A program made the translations under genes and the position numbers. DNA of 64,000 bases, from contig NC_086251.1 in NCBI RefSeq assembly GCF_021018805.1, positions 42,354,767 to 42,418,766 on the forward strand. The letters are read 5' to 3'. The notes beneath the pieces were generated by a model that saw only the letters and a list, made by a program, of their open reading frames with translations, had not been told where the DNA came from and searched no databases. Origin of the DNA: Prinia subflava (taxonomy: Eukaryota; Chordata; Aves; Passeriformes; Cisticolidae). Below are positions 11,759-25,137 of the stretch, piece by piece; the stretch's first letter is position 1, and the number at the start of each line of letters is the position of its first letter.

Positions 11759-12226
11759 ATTGTCAGTGTGCCGTGAGCAAAAGAAACTTAAAAAATAAAA
11801 AATACCAACCTCGTCTTCATTAGTGTTTTTTTTTTTTTTTACTAACAACCATAACTAACTGTAATCATTAAAATAAATTCTAATTAATCATAAAATCAGC
11901 TAATATGAGAAATGTCTTTCAAGGACAGTTATATTTTCTGGCCTGAATAGATGGAAAGCATCTGGATGTATAGGTTGCTGGGTAAGCCTGAGAGTGCTGA
12001 TGCACCAGAAAGGGGAGAAGCAGATGCTGAAGCATTTCACTGTGGGAAAATCAGACCAGAAAATAGAGCTTGACTTAACTAAAAAAAAAAAAAAAAAAAC
12101 AACATACCAAATCTCAACAAAATCCTTAATAAAACTGGCATAAAATTATAGGGGAGGTAAGTTGTTCTGTTCAGGATTGTAAGGTCATTGCTGGGATTTT
12201 CTTTGTCCATTGTGTCCCTCAAACAG

Positions 12227-12388
12227 GTGACAATCTCTGTGGATGGCATCCTTACCACCACGGGCTACACACAGGAGGACTACACCATGCTGGGCTCAGA
12301 TGACTTCTTTTACGTGGGAGGGAGCCCCAGTACTGCTGATTTACCTGGGTCTCCAGTAAGCAATAACTTCATGGGCTGCCTCAAAGAG
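12227..12388 (+). CDS. NRXN3: NRXN3 exon: middle of LNS2
   Basis: This 162-nt, phase 0-0 exon encodes 54 residues. It opens [19 protein letters not shown], continues [13 protein letters not shown] and [16 protein letters not shown], and ends MGCLKE. It directly follows SS2: N-L-R-Q from 5365-5666 joins V-T-I-S here when the microexon is skipped, or A-M/V-T-I-S when it is included. The segment carries the back strands of the LNS2 beta-sandwich and the cysteine of MGCLKE, expected to pair within LNS2. The acceptor is aaacag/GTG and the donor GAG/gtaact. The neurexin identity is unambiguous; this exon is nearly identical among neurexin paralogs, so the NRXN3 label comes from the neighbouring exons. 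Confidence 0.95.
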
Positions 12389-13029
12389 GTAACTACTTCA
12401 AATTAATTCTTCTCTCTGTGCTTTTGATTTGTTAAAGTCTTCATTCTTTCCCGCCTTACAAAATCAAGTCCTTCCCTGGTGCCGAATTTTATACTGATAA
12501 CTGCAACACCTCTGCAAAGACAAACTTGTCATTCAGCTGGTCAGAAGGCTGGAAAACGCATGAACTTAAGGGCAGAATCATACTTCTAGTGCTTGGATTA
12601 CAGATAAAAGTGCTCATGGTAGTAGGAGAGGTGTCTTTGCTAAGCTGTTAGCCCTTAAGAAGAAAGCATTACTACCTTCTAGGTACTTAGGCAACAGCCA
12701 TTACAAAAAGACAAATGGGCTTTGACTACTAAGTAACATTTTGAGATAAAAAGATCATAATCACAAGCTTATTTAGAATAGTTCTTAAGGTCCTGGATTT
12801 CACCTGAGAGTATAGTTAGATCTGAATTTGCCAGCAAGATACAAAAATAGAATAAAACAGAAAAATGCAAGTTGAAGGTAGCATAAAAAGTGTAAATTTT
12901 GCAAGGAGAATGCAGCATGAGGGTGTGAGGGAGGTGTGGCAATCATGTGCAAGTGGACATGAGGTGTACTGTGTGTTGATAGGATTATTGAGAGATGACT
13001 CTCCCTGAATTGAAGTGCAAACAAAACCA

Positions 13030-13570
13030 TATGCTGAAGTCAATAGTATGGATTTTATTGAACAATAAAATGTGAGGTAGAAAGATAGAAAAAAGGAGAA
13101 AAGAGAGAGATTAAGCAGAAGATAGTCACCTCCCATGCATCCAGTGGCATCCCGTTGGTCCTTCTTCACCCTGGACTTCTCAGTGGTGGGGAGCCTGAGG
13201 TCACTCAAAACTTTTCAGTTTTTATATATCTTTGCAAACAAAGGAATTAATACTCATTGGTTACACACATATTCTATTCTACTGGTTAAATGATTCCCTG
13301 ACTTCTAATGTTAATTAGTCCCATGCTTGGTCTTTCTGGGTTTTTTAGTTGATGGGTTTCTTGAGTTGGTGGGTTGTGAATCAGTGGTTACAATCTCCTC
13401 CTGACAGAATTACCTTTTGCCCAGTCCAAGCTGATTCAGCATAGTTGCTTTCCTTGTGGCCCATAATTTCTGCGTTCTTTAAGTCCATTATGAGTTATAC
13501 ATTCTCCTCTCACAGCTTTGTTTACCTCCCCCTATGCTTGAGACAACACTTGGCCATAGAATCACCTCTA
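13030..13570 (-). mobile_element. Probable solo LTR of an avian endogenous retrovirus (antisense)
   Basis: Read on the minus strand this stretch has the ordered signals of an LTR. A CCAAT box (plus-strand attgg at 13256-13260) is followed by a TATA box (plus-strand tttatata at 13221-13228, TATATAAA on the minus strand). An AATAAA polyadenylation signal (plus-strand tttatt at 13054-13059) comes next, about 165 nt downstream of the TATA box. The boundaries are approximate; LTR-like sequence may continue right to about 13925. No gag, pol or env coding is seen nearby, so it would be a solo LTR. The family is not assigned. Confidence 0.6.
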
Positions 13571-16500
13571 TCTTATTTTCTTATTTAAGTTCCTGGTCAT
13601 GGTGGCTTAATTGACAGTCCAAGTTCCTTGTATCCATGGAGGCATATTTGGGGAAGGGGTTGGGAGGTGGGAGGGTCCCTCAGTGGTCATAGATGCCATT
13701 TGTCCCAAAACTCAGGGTGATCTTTGTTTGACCAGTGGTATGTATAGAAATTGCTTCTTCACAAAGTTTGCTACAGTGGGAAGTTTTGTCTGGATACATT
13801 ACCCAGGATGTGCTGACCAAATCTCTGGAGTTAGCACTATCCTGTCACTCCATTTTGTGCTCATCTCATGGCTAAGTCATTCTGTGCCCTTAACAGTATT
13901 TGAGACAGGCAACTATGATCTTTAAGTCCTTACACTGGGTTGCTCAGTCTGTGTACTTGAGCGGCTGCATAGGTCAGGAAGAGCTAGCTGGTTCTGAGAA
14001 CTATGTTGTCCTAATCTGGCTGGCTGCAGTTGTCACATAGTGAATCCACAGCACTGAGAAAATTCACACGTGGATAATAGAGGTTGGACTGACTGGCTAG
14101 CAGCAGGAACCAGAGAAGTGATCCTTGGAAAAAAAACCCAAAACAAAAGTTAAAAGATGAGTTCTGTCCAAATCCCAAACTTGGTACAGTTTAGTTTTGA
14201 TGCTGTCTTGCAGTCATCTTTTTTCTTCTTTCTTCTCTCTTCTAATGTAATTTGTGCTTTTCACTGATTAATGGGGAAGCAGATATTGATGTCTTCACAA
14301 AGCATTATAAAAAGCTTATACAGGAGTCATGGAAGCAGCAGTGCTGAGCTAGATGTTGTTCTTGCTTTAAATTGCCTTGACAAGTTATCTTTCTACTGAT
14401 GCTTGACTCGTGGTGTCAGGGTTTGTATGTTATATGCCAGGCCTCTGATGTGAGGAAGAGTTGTGAGGGTCTGAAGCTGCTCTCCTGCCTGACCTCTGGA
14501 TTAAAGGGATGTATATATGCTAGAGAAGGGTGTGTGAGCATCTTGTATAAGAAATGAATCTTTATTGCTTCAATACGAGCTGCCATACAGAGATCAAATC
14601 CTTCTGGTTACATCTATAGAGCCTTGGGCCTGATTTTCCTAGGCGCTGAGCATCCCAGTTTGATTGAAATCAGGAGGAGATACAGCTTAGTGTCTCTTTA
14701 AATCAGGATCTTAATTTTATTTATGGATGCTATGAACATAACACTTAGCAGAGGCCATTTTTATGTGTGCTCTAAGTCAAGCCAATGGAGCTAAGAAAGC
14801 AGTGACAAGAAAATCTTCAGCAGCTTTATTATTTATATAATCATTTGTATTCTGTTAGCTTGCACAATGTGCTAAGAGCCAGCAACATAGTCATTCCAAG
14901 CTCATAATGTTCTGTGAGAATAAAAACCCAAGCAACCACTTAAGAAAGAGAGGAGGAAAACACATAATCAGAATGTGCTTTGTAATCTTCACTTGACTAG
15001 GCAAATGACAGGAGATGTTTTTGAGCAGATGTCTTGACTTGATGGCTGCTTTAGAGCTACAGTCTGTTTAAAAGCAACCAACATATAGTAGTGGTCTAGT
15101 AATGATTTCAGCTAGCTTTGATCCTGGAGGAGGCAGAACTGGGTTAGTGCAGTGCTTGCGTATTTAAAATGTGTCTGGTTCCAGAACGGGCTTTGGGAAA
15201 CTCTACTTGGCTTTCTGTGAGTTTGTCAGCGTATTTCATAAATCAGTCCCTATAGCTTATGTTTTAAGCTTACATTTTTTACCTCCATGGCCAAAAAGGT
15301 TGCTCAGTCTCTCATTAGCCCATACTGGAGGAGCTTGGATTTTTAACAAAAATATTCTGAGCTAAGAGAGTTAGATGAGGGGGTAGGGTAGACTAATAGC
15401 AAATACTGTTCCTTTCAGTTTATGCTTTCTAGTAGAGCAAAGCTCTTCTTTCATAATGAAGTCCTAGCTCTGTAATTGCCTGTTACCAGACACAGCACAC
15501 CTCTGAGTGGATTGTACTGCTAGTAATGGTGGTGAACATCCTGCCAAGCCCTGTACTGATCTCTTGAAGGTGTTAAAGCAGAATGGTCTCTGCATTCATT
15601 CAAGACTGCCTCTAGGGATGTCACTCTCCTGGGAAGGTAAAGGGATTTATGCAGACTTTGAGGTGAAACTTTCAGCCTTTCCCTTGTAAGCTCTTGTGTT
15701 TCATCTAGACAGCATCAGTCTGAGAAATTTGCTCATGTTGGGGCTAAGAGAGTTCCTTGAGTGGCGCTTTGCTTTCCCACTTCCTCTGAGCTGACATGCA
15801 GGTGCTGAAGTGGCAGGGGGCAGAGTGCCTAGTGACCATCTCTAGTGACCCTTCACAGCAGGAAAGACTGCTCCACTCAGCAGGGCCTGGTGGGAGGAGG
15901 AGGGGCAGCTCTGACAGGGTAGGTACTTCATGTGAGCAGTGTATGCCTTGGCTAGAAGGAATTGGAATGTTTGAGAATGTGTCCCTGAGAAGGAACTAAG
16001 AATCTGAGGGGTCCTCTGCTGTAGTATCTATATAGTATTTACTAAAATTTATCTAATTATCTAGATAACATTTTCTTTAGGTCAGACAGTTTCTGACCTA
16101 ATGGTACCTCCTTTCACCACAGAATAGATCCTTGAGAATGTCTCTTCTTTCCTTTGGGCTACAGGTTTCGACTGAACAGGTTCCAGTGAGTTGCTAGCAG
16201 TAATGGATCTGAATCATAAATACAAGTATTTAATGTGTAGTTCAGGTTGGGATTTTTCCTCTGTTTTCATCGGAATTAAAGATTTCCCTGTGTGGTGAAC
16301 CATGTTTGTTTTGCATTTCTTCACAGCCATCCTGGCAGTGTTGCAGTGTACCTGACACTGTAATGAGGCACCAAGACTGGAAAATAGTCACACAGGATAT
16401 GCAAATAGGGTAGTACACAGACATGAAATGCGGTCATTGCATTGTAGTTGCATAGAATCCTAGGCTTTTTGGACCATCATTCTTAAGATGAATCATTCTA

Positions 16501-19500
16501 GAGGAAATGTGGGGGAAGCTGGTGTTTTCCCTATCATGGATAAAACCAGATGTTGTCATGGGATAGGAGAAGATACAGGAACACATCTTGAGACAATTGA
16601 GCAGAAATACTTATAGTGGGTGTCAGGGAAGGTGTGACAGTGCTTTAACAGATAGTAATTGTTAAAAAGGGAGAAGTACTGACTGAACCTGGAAAGAGAA
16701 AAGGCTCCATTAATGGGTTCAATGGCACTTGTATGGCCAGAAAGAGTTAGGACAAGAAAGGTGTAACAAGAAACAGTTGTGTTTTGCATGTGATCAAGGG
16801 CTTCAGAGATGGTTTTTAGTAATCAAGGATGGAGATGGAAAGTGGTAGGGTAGGAATTTAGTTGTGTGGGCAAAGAGGGGAAAATGCTATTTCAATATCC
16901 AGTTGCTAGGGAAGGGAGAGAATCAGAATATTTCCTGGGGTTAGGGAGCCAGCCATTCAGATTTGATTTACTTGGAGCAGACTTACATGGTACAGATGGA
17001 GATGCTTTAGAAGAGCCTAAGGTGGTCCCTGTAGAATGGATATTCATGAGAGAATTTATGAAATCTTCACATTTCTCTATCAGTGCTTTATTAAAATCTC
17101 AATTCTGAAAAATGTTGATTGGTACTAACAGCTTGATGGAAGCAGTGAGGCTTGCATATGGGTGGAATATGGCAGAAATTATTACAGGGGTCAGGCACCA
17201 TCTGGCTGTGATGGGAGAAAGCTGTGAAAGCTTAGATCATTTCTGTCTGCAATTTAACTTCTAGGAGCCAGATTTCAAAATGGTTCATGAGTGTGCCCGG
17301 TTGCTGTATGTAAATCTCAGATGCTATCTGCAAGCCAGGTCTTTTTCAGGGCTGTTTGATGTGTAGTGATGATGTGGTTTCTGTTGGGGGATGGGTTTTT
17401 CTGACTGTAGTGTCACACTTGGGAGGAGGCTAAAGGTGTAGACGGAAGGCAGAGGAAAAAAACTGAAACTGGAGGCAGAGGAAAACAGGCAGACAGTGGA
17501 AGCTGTAGTTGTAAGAGCCCTTCTCTAAGGCCAAAAGCTTTTGCGTGCCCAATATCCCCTTCCACAGTAGCGACTTAACAGAGTCCCAGGAATGCATAAG
17601 AGGAGTATCAGGAATCAACAGCGTGAGGGATTGCACTGAGATAGACTCGATGATGATTATGACCCTCATTCCTAAGATTCCATATCTAGAGGTCTGTAAA
17701 ATTTTTGGTTGCCTCTCACTCTCAAACTTCCAGTTGCATTGCTGCTGCTGTGGTGGATCAGTCTCCTCTTGTCACAGTATGCTGTGTGTCTTGAGAGTCA
17801 AGAATGTCAGTCATTTTCTCTGTGCATCTGCAGAGCATCCAAAACAAAGCCTTCATGAAATTTTTGAGTACTACTGTTGCAGTAACATAAAACAGTGAAG
17901 ACACAGGCCAGCATTTTGAGTAGCTGATGATGACATTCTTAAACTACTGAGAAAAAAACCCAACTTATTTCTGGAAAGACTTAAATTTGAGGTGGGAACA
18001 GAGGTATTTGGAAATCGAGAGCAGTACTACAGGATGAAAGATACTGAGAGAATTCTGAGTAGACCAATAGATGGGGAGGGAAATATGATACTGCTTTCTC
18101 ATTGGGTAAGGCTTATAAGCTTAGGTCGTGGTTTGCATTTCATATTTCTGTATTAGCTGCAGCTTTGCTTTACTAAGGGGTTATTCAAAGCCTCTGTTTC
18201 ATATGTAGCTTAGCCCTTGCCTACTCTACCAAAGTGAGGTTTCTTATAGTGTTATTGCCTTCATGCCTTCATGCATAACACAGAAAAGAACTTGGTTACC
18301 TTGGCTTATATGCATCCATAACAGGAGCTTTGCTGGCATAATGATATTAAATGACTGTTTGTTGCAAAATAACATAAGCTAACCTCAGTTATTGATCAAT
18401 CTCTTTCGTCAAATGTTTCTGGATACATAGAAAAGTGCAAAAGTAATATACTCAGGACTAGAAAATTTACTTATCTCATATATTCTTGAAAAGTATTCCA
18501 GTTAAGCAGGAAAAAATTTTAAAATTGCTTTATGAAATCAATCTTTAGTGAATGGAGTATGAAAATGAAGTGCCCGAATTATTTTTCAATTAGTAAAAAA
18601 TGGGAAGTCCAAAGTCAGGAACTGAGTTTTGAGTTTTTAGCTTTGGGACAGAAGATGGAGATGTTATTTTATCAACTGTATACTGAAAAAAACCTCTAGG
18701 CTCCTAAAATTCTTTCTTAAATGCAATTTATATAGCAAAGGCTGTAGAATCCTACAGCCATAATGAATCTAGAAGTAAAAACCTGTGGGGTTTTTTTTTT
18801 GTTTTGTTTTATTTGTTTTTCATAGCTTTATTCACAAATTAAAAAAACAAAAAAACAGGTTCATGTTAAGGTCACATTTATTACAATGTAGTGTTCTGTT
18901 CTCTGGAACTCCTATCAGTTGTCAAACAGCATCTTGTAGGCATTCTGGGTCAGCTGAGCACACATATTTTCTTGAGGATTAATTTAAACGATAACTCACA
19001 TTTCAACTATTCAGTGGCATTGAACTCCTAAACTTACTGCACTATTAGAAATTTTACAAAACTAATTAATAGCCCAAGTATGAATAATAGAGTATGTATG
19101 TACATTGAGCATACCTTCTATAGTAAGCATTGATGAGCAAACATAGAAACTGGATCTTTCTGTGCATGAGGTGTAAGAGGTTTCTTTTTGCAGAGCTGTT
19201 TGAACTAGGTACTGCCACCATAGTTAGAAGCTAAAGAGCATCTGTGGAGCTAAAATAAAGTGGGGTCTAACTCAGTTCAACTCCCTTCAAATGCCGCTGG
19301 AACAGGTGCCTAGGGAGGAAACTAGCAGCAGAGGTTGGTGTCACCACTGGGAGGGGTAGCCAGTGGGCCGATATGTCCCAACAGTAAGGGAGCACTCCAC
19401 TGCATCCCGACTGAGCTGCCTGCATGTGACTCTCAGTCCTGGTGTTGTGGCCATCTGTGTTTGCTTTGCAGTAGGATCATCAGGATCAGGCTTTTCTTTC

Positions 19501-20229
19501 CTGCGTAATGAACCTAACTCCTGCTGGGATTCTGTGGCTGCAAGAGATGTGCCATGTGCTGTGTTCAGAAAATGAGAGTGTTTACAGGTGTAGAACTATA
19601 TTTATATCAACAAATTCAGAAAATGTGATGGGGATTGGAGCAATATAGCCTGCATTTGGCACATATAATAAAGTTTGTTGGTAACTACTCAGTAGTCCAG
19701 CAAAAATCCTTACAAAAATATGTGGCCTAATCTCTACCCACTTAAGACTGAACAAACTAAGACAGGATATATTGATAGACAAACATAGCTGAGTCCAAAG
19801 TCATCAGCAGAGCAGTGGTGATACTCTGGTGATTACTCTGGCAAGGATGTCTTTCTCATATGCTGTTAGCCAAATGTGGGCCCATCCTAATGGAAGCTGT
19901 GATCTTAACTTCAGCTGTCCAAAGTCTGATGTGCTCATATTGGACTGAAAGTAAATGGGCTTCTTTTGCTTTACTTGGCTATGTAGTTCACTGAGAACAG
20001 TAAACTCTTGGTTTGAAAAGAAATAGGAAGTATATTTTTATTTGTTGCTCATTATGTTGCACTAAAGAGATTGCTAAGGATCCATCCTTGTCTTGTCAGA
20101 CAGAAACACAAATGAGTAGTTTTGGAGAGTCAGGACTGCCATATGCCAATATAAATAAAATTACATGAGAAAAGTTGCAGGACTGTTCTGTTTTATACAT
20201 GTCTATTAAACAGGCACTTTTAGCTACTG

Positions 20230-21634
20230 CACCCCTTTGGGAGCAGCAGACTGACTATAGTAGTTTCTCGTTCACCAATTTTGACGTTTACCAGCCAACA
20301 CACCAAACTTGTGATGGTTTTTGTGTCTACTTTCTTTTCCCTCTGTGAGATAGAATTTGGGAGAAAAAGGCAAAACAGGCTCAACTTAAGGTAAACAGAT
20401 AGATTTATTAACACACACTAAAGGAAAAAAAAAGAGCAAAAAACTGAAACTTCCAAAACTTTTCTCCCCACAAACTGTTCACCTTCCCACAGGCAACACA
20501 GAGATAACTTGTGATTTTCAGTCAGTTTCATTATTTGAAAAATAGTCTTTCATTACTTCTTTAGGAGAAGGAGTCTCCTAGAGTCATGGATCCCACTGAC
20601 AACCTAGAACAGTTCTCTTGTGTGTTTTTACTGTCACTAAAATAGCTGCCTGGGGAAAAAACCTGCTTCTGTGACCCCACCATTAGCAGTTTCCCAAGCT
20701 TCTTCTGGGTCATGGAGACTCAGGCATATCGGGGTGTCACCTTTTAAAGATTCACAACTCCAGAGGCAAAGGGTTCTTCTTCTCAAGGAACAGAGATATC
20801 TCTTCACTTCTTCACTGGCACAAAGGGCTTCTCATCTCTCTCTGTTCAAACATCTCATCACAGCTACTAGTTCAATATTCACTCTCTGATTTCATGCTGG
20901 GTCTTCTCTGTGTTCACTCTGCCTGTGTCTCCTCTCTCTCAAGGAAGAGTTAAGCTTTGGAAGCTTCATGTTGCCAAGAAAGGGTTGAATCTGCCCGGGC
21001 CTGCGGTGGTCGTGTGATCTCTGCTGGGCAGCAGCAGCCGGGCCTTCCCCTGTTTCTCCCTCCTTTCTTCTCTGCCCGAGAGTCACCGGGGCAGGAGGGG
21101 GGAGATGGAGGGCCCTGCTCACCCCTTGGTAGCAAATCAGGGTGGGCTCGGCCCAGCTGGGCCCATAGTTGTTATCAGGGGCCCGGCTCGGCCGGCTCCC
21201 TCCCAGGGCTGGCTCTGGGGGTAGCGAAGCTCCCCTCCCCGCCGGGAGCCATGGAGCCCGACCAGGCCTCCGGCCGCCTGCCCCGCCTGACAGGGCGAGC
21301 GGCAGGGCCCAGCCTGGAGGCACAGCCAGGCCTGAGCCGCCTCCTCCCAAGAGGAGGAGATCAGGGCCTGGCCGGCCTGGCTGCTCCTCCTCGGAGCTGC
21401 TGCTGGGCTGGTTGTTACCTGCTCTGCTGGCTGGAAAGGACGGGGACTGGCTTGGGCTCAGTCAGAATTTATGTGGGTATTTCTCAAAGTCGCATCTAGC
21501 TTCCTCAATAGTCGAACAATATGTCAATATTTCAAAATGAACTCTGACAGCTGCGTGTCTCAAAACAATTCCAAGGTCCTGACCGAGAACTGTTTCCACG
21601 CTAACTAGAAACCAAACTGTGTCAACCTGTAACA
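20230..21634 (-). mobile_element. Large GC-rich LTR-like element (antisense)
   Basis: An abrupt GC- and CpG-rich block (about 20990-21460) sits in AT-rich intron. To its left, on the minus strand, is an AATAAA signal (plus-strand tttatt at 20404-20409). To its right the sequence ends in a plausible LTR terminus, a minus-strand TGTTACAGG at about 21634. The whole resembles long songbird LTRs as I remember them, about 1.4 kb. The left boundary is uncertain. Open frames of up to about 190 codons across the block on both strands are a by-product of low stop frequency in GC-rich DNA and show no retroviral protein motifs. Confidence 0.6.
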
Positions 21635-24600
21635 CTGACCCTGAAAACTGGAGTATTGCTATGAAATGTGCATATGTCTTGTGAGCAGTGGGAGAAGGCT
21701 GAGCTGCTGTTACCCACCACAGAAACCCAGCTGTGCCAGCAAGGGAGGCAGGAAAGGATGATGAGGTTTGAATGTTGAGTGAGTGGGCTGGACAACTCCT
21801 CCCAGGGCCACCACTCCTCTGTGGCAGTGAGCCAGCTGTCAAGTGTGGGGAGCACAGGAGTGGGCAGGCAGCTGATGGGCAGCATTTGTTATTTGAACTG
21901 CATGGAAACGGCAGCAGGCTTGATATTACACAAGCAGGTTTTGTAGAGTCTCTGATACGCTCTCTGTCGTAGTTCTTTGTCATTGCTCCTCTCTGGCTTT
22001 GGTCTACTTCTGTTGATGTCATCTGTTGCACTGAATCTTTATGCTTTAGGATTGTTCTGTCTTCCCCCTTTTTTCAAACTGCACAGGCAGAATGCATTTA
22101 TTTACTTGGAATCAACAGTGTATGTATCTAGATTCCTAAGCAAATCAATGGGATTAATATAGATATGTGGAAGGATGCAATTTTAGCTCTGGATTTCTAC
22201 TTACAGGGTTTAATGCTCTTTGAGCTGTGGCTCCGTAAGCGGAGGTGTTAGAAATGGTAGCATCAGAGCTGAAAGGTGAATTAGGGTCAGCCTGTGAGCC
22301 CTGCTTCCTGTAGCTGTCTAGATATAGATGTAGCAAATGGGAGTTATTTGAATAGATCTTAAGGAGTATTAGGGGGATTGTTATATTGCATACAGTGCCT
22401 ACTGGTGACTTCACATTGCCAGAAGGGGGAAAACTCAAATGCTCGTATTTTGTAAGCACAAATCTTTGCAGTTCAACACCTAATTCATCAGGGTGAGCAT
22501 CAGTTATCTGTGAGCTGCATGGGGCTGATGACACACAACTGAACAGTAACAACTGCATCCAGGAAAGCAGCAATGCATAGTGTGTGAATCACTAACCTCC
22601 TCTGTCCAAAATGGAAGAGGCTGAGAGGTGGCGTCTCATTTCTAGCACCCTGAGAGGTAATTGTGAGTGATGCCTGCAAAGCATTCTTACTGTATCAGCA
22701 TTAGCAAGCAGAGGGAACACAGACATTTGGGAATGTGGCAGAGATGAAAAATGGCATTTGGAAATGGGGCTTGAGAATGGCATAATCATTCGTGTTAAAT
22801 CTCTGCCTTTCTTTCTGATTATTAACCATTTTAAGTGAAATGGGTTTTGCATCTAGAACAAGTCTCTGAACAGATGATTAATGGTTTTATCTGTAATAAC
22901 TTTACATTTTATAGAACCCTGCTAGGAGTCCACATCTGGTGTGCCAAGCTATTTAAAGCTGTGTTAATTCTGTTAATTGCTCTACGTTTATTTGGATTGC
23001 TGGCACCTGCGGGCTTTAGGATAATGGGGGTGGGGGTGTGTGTGTCCATTCTCTCTCTCTTTCTAGCTGAGAAAAATTGGGAGGACTATTTCCTCAGCTA
23101 GGAACAGCAACCTTGGCAGAACATCCTGGCTGGATTGGTTGTCCTTGAGATTTCCCTCTTTTACTACAGCTGAATGCAGTGAGATGCCAGCCAGAGGCAA
23201 GATGCTCCCCTGATTGGGGCAGGAGGTGGGCGGACCATCTGCTTTTGCATGCACTTACTGACTTGAGGCAGCAGCAGCAACAGGGAATGAAGCCAGTGAT
23301 TTTTCAGAAGGCTGCTCAAGTCCATACCCTTCTGATTCTGCTTCTCAGCTGCCTTCCAGTGTTCCTTTTCCAGTTTGTTTTTGTTTGTGAAGTGTTCCAG
23401 TGGCTTTCAAGCCCTGAAGAGATGTGAAGATAACTACACTGATGCTTTCTGAACTCCTGTCAGAGAAAAGATCTGGCTGTGGAATTCAAGACATTTGAGG
23501 TGACTAAAACATTGCTGTGAAATGTTAGGAGGGCAGAATAGTTGTTTTCATGTTTGCAGCTGGATTGGCCAAACAACTAGAACAATCTGGACCAGGCTCT
23601 GATGACAAAATTTTTTCCAGTCTCTGGCAAGATTAGTGCATGGGCAGCAAAATGGGGAAGCAGAGTGTTTCCCTCATATTGTTAACCACTGACTTATAAG
23701 CACAGCAGAGCTCTAGAGGTTTGGTACTTGGTTTTAGCTAATATAAGCTCAATATATCTACTATCTGAGTGGGTAGAGGAGGTGGTTATTCTGGTTATGT
23801 AGGGGCCAGTTCTCTCACACCTCTGACATGGGTTTTGAGCCTGTGTTTCAGCTTCAGTGGTGCTAAGACAGCTTCCCAACAAATAGACAGTTAACTAAGA
23901 TGATCAGTTCACACTCTATTACCTGTTTTATGGCTGCCTTCAGGACAACAGTTTTTCTTGAGAAAGCCAGTGAGATGCTAAAGTAAAATCTGTTCTCCTC
24001 ATGCTGCTGATATGACCATGTGTGTATTTCTACAGCTGCCCTATATAACCCCTTATGGTGACTGTCTAAACAGAATGTTGGTTGTAGCCTCTCAGAGGAG
24101 GGGGAGTACCATATCATCCTTCTCAAAGATGTAAAGAGCTGTAAGGAAAACCATGTATAGCAAAGGGAAAAGCTTTCTGAAGAGTTTGATAAACCAGGAT
24201 CTTTGTGATGGCTTGCCACTTCTAAGGGACAAGGCTGTTGTGTTTGTTATCTCTCTCAAGAAGAAGCTGTTACTGGGGAAGATCACTTTATTTATTCTGT
24301 CCAGATGGTGGTTGAACAGTCAATCACAATATTAAAATTGGTTACAAAGCAAAGCTCTAAAAAAGTGTATGGTGTTTTCATATTTATGGTGTTTTCGTAT
24401 TTAAGAATGGGTTCTTCCTCTGCAGCTTCAGTGTTCAGCTAACAAGGTAAGCTGTCACCTGAGCACTTTCCTCCATTTCCCTGGTTTATATTCCAGGGCT
24501 GATTTGTCCTAAAGTAGCCCCATCTAAGATAATGAGAACACTGAATGCCTCCATTCTACTTTGGTTTGGTGTGCTTGCTTCTCCCTCCTTGTCTGAGCCT

Positions 24601-25137
24601 AGTTCCTGTTATTCATAACTGACACTAGTACACCACATAGATATGCAGTGCTGTCACTTCCTGTCTCTTCTCGCTTTTTTTCTTACTGTGTATTTCTCAT
24701 ATGTTCTCTAATTAGCATATGCTTAGCTCTTCTGGCTTCAGGCTAGTTTTCATGTTTACAACCCCTGTGACACATTTGGTTACAACTTCACAAATCATAT
24801 ATCATAGGAGAAATTAATTATGCATGTAACTTATTAGGTTAATAACTTTCATCTTATTGTGAACTTCACTTAAAGTTATGCATTAATAATTCAAAGGACA
24901 GCTTTGACATCAAGTGCATTTTATAAAGCACTTCAGTCCCTTCTTAGGAGTTTTGTGTCTGTGTGAAAACCACAGATGGTTTTTAAAAACTTGATTCCAG
25001 CTGTTTCCACATTTCTCCTGGAGGCTGGATTTGCCTGTGCATCCAGCAGGGGAAGGCAATTAAATGTTGGTCTCTTCTTTCGTTTCGCAACTGGAGTTTA
25101 AGGGAAAAACTTGGTATGTATGTGGAAACCTTTTGGT

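Larger units (their letters stand above)
10419..12226 (+). other. NRXN3: NRXN3 intron between SS2 microexon and next LNS2 exon (1.8 kb)
   Basis: This short intron runs to the acceptor ccctcaaacag at 12226. With the short microexon form it begins at 10398, with the long form at 10419. Besides the pyrimidine-rich block and the motifs listed separately, it holds an A-run of about 18 bases near 12080 and nothing recognisable as a gene. At 11681-11700 the sequence gtctctgcag/gtacatgg places an acceptor directly before a donor, a possible zero-length (recursive) splice point or a chance match. Confidence 0.8.

Noticed and set aside
20892..22031. Open frames of 120-190 codons on both strands near the GC-rich block
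   Set aside because: Low stop density in GC-rich LTR DNA explains them. They are rich in P, G, R and S, without retroviral or cellular protein motifs.
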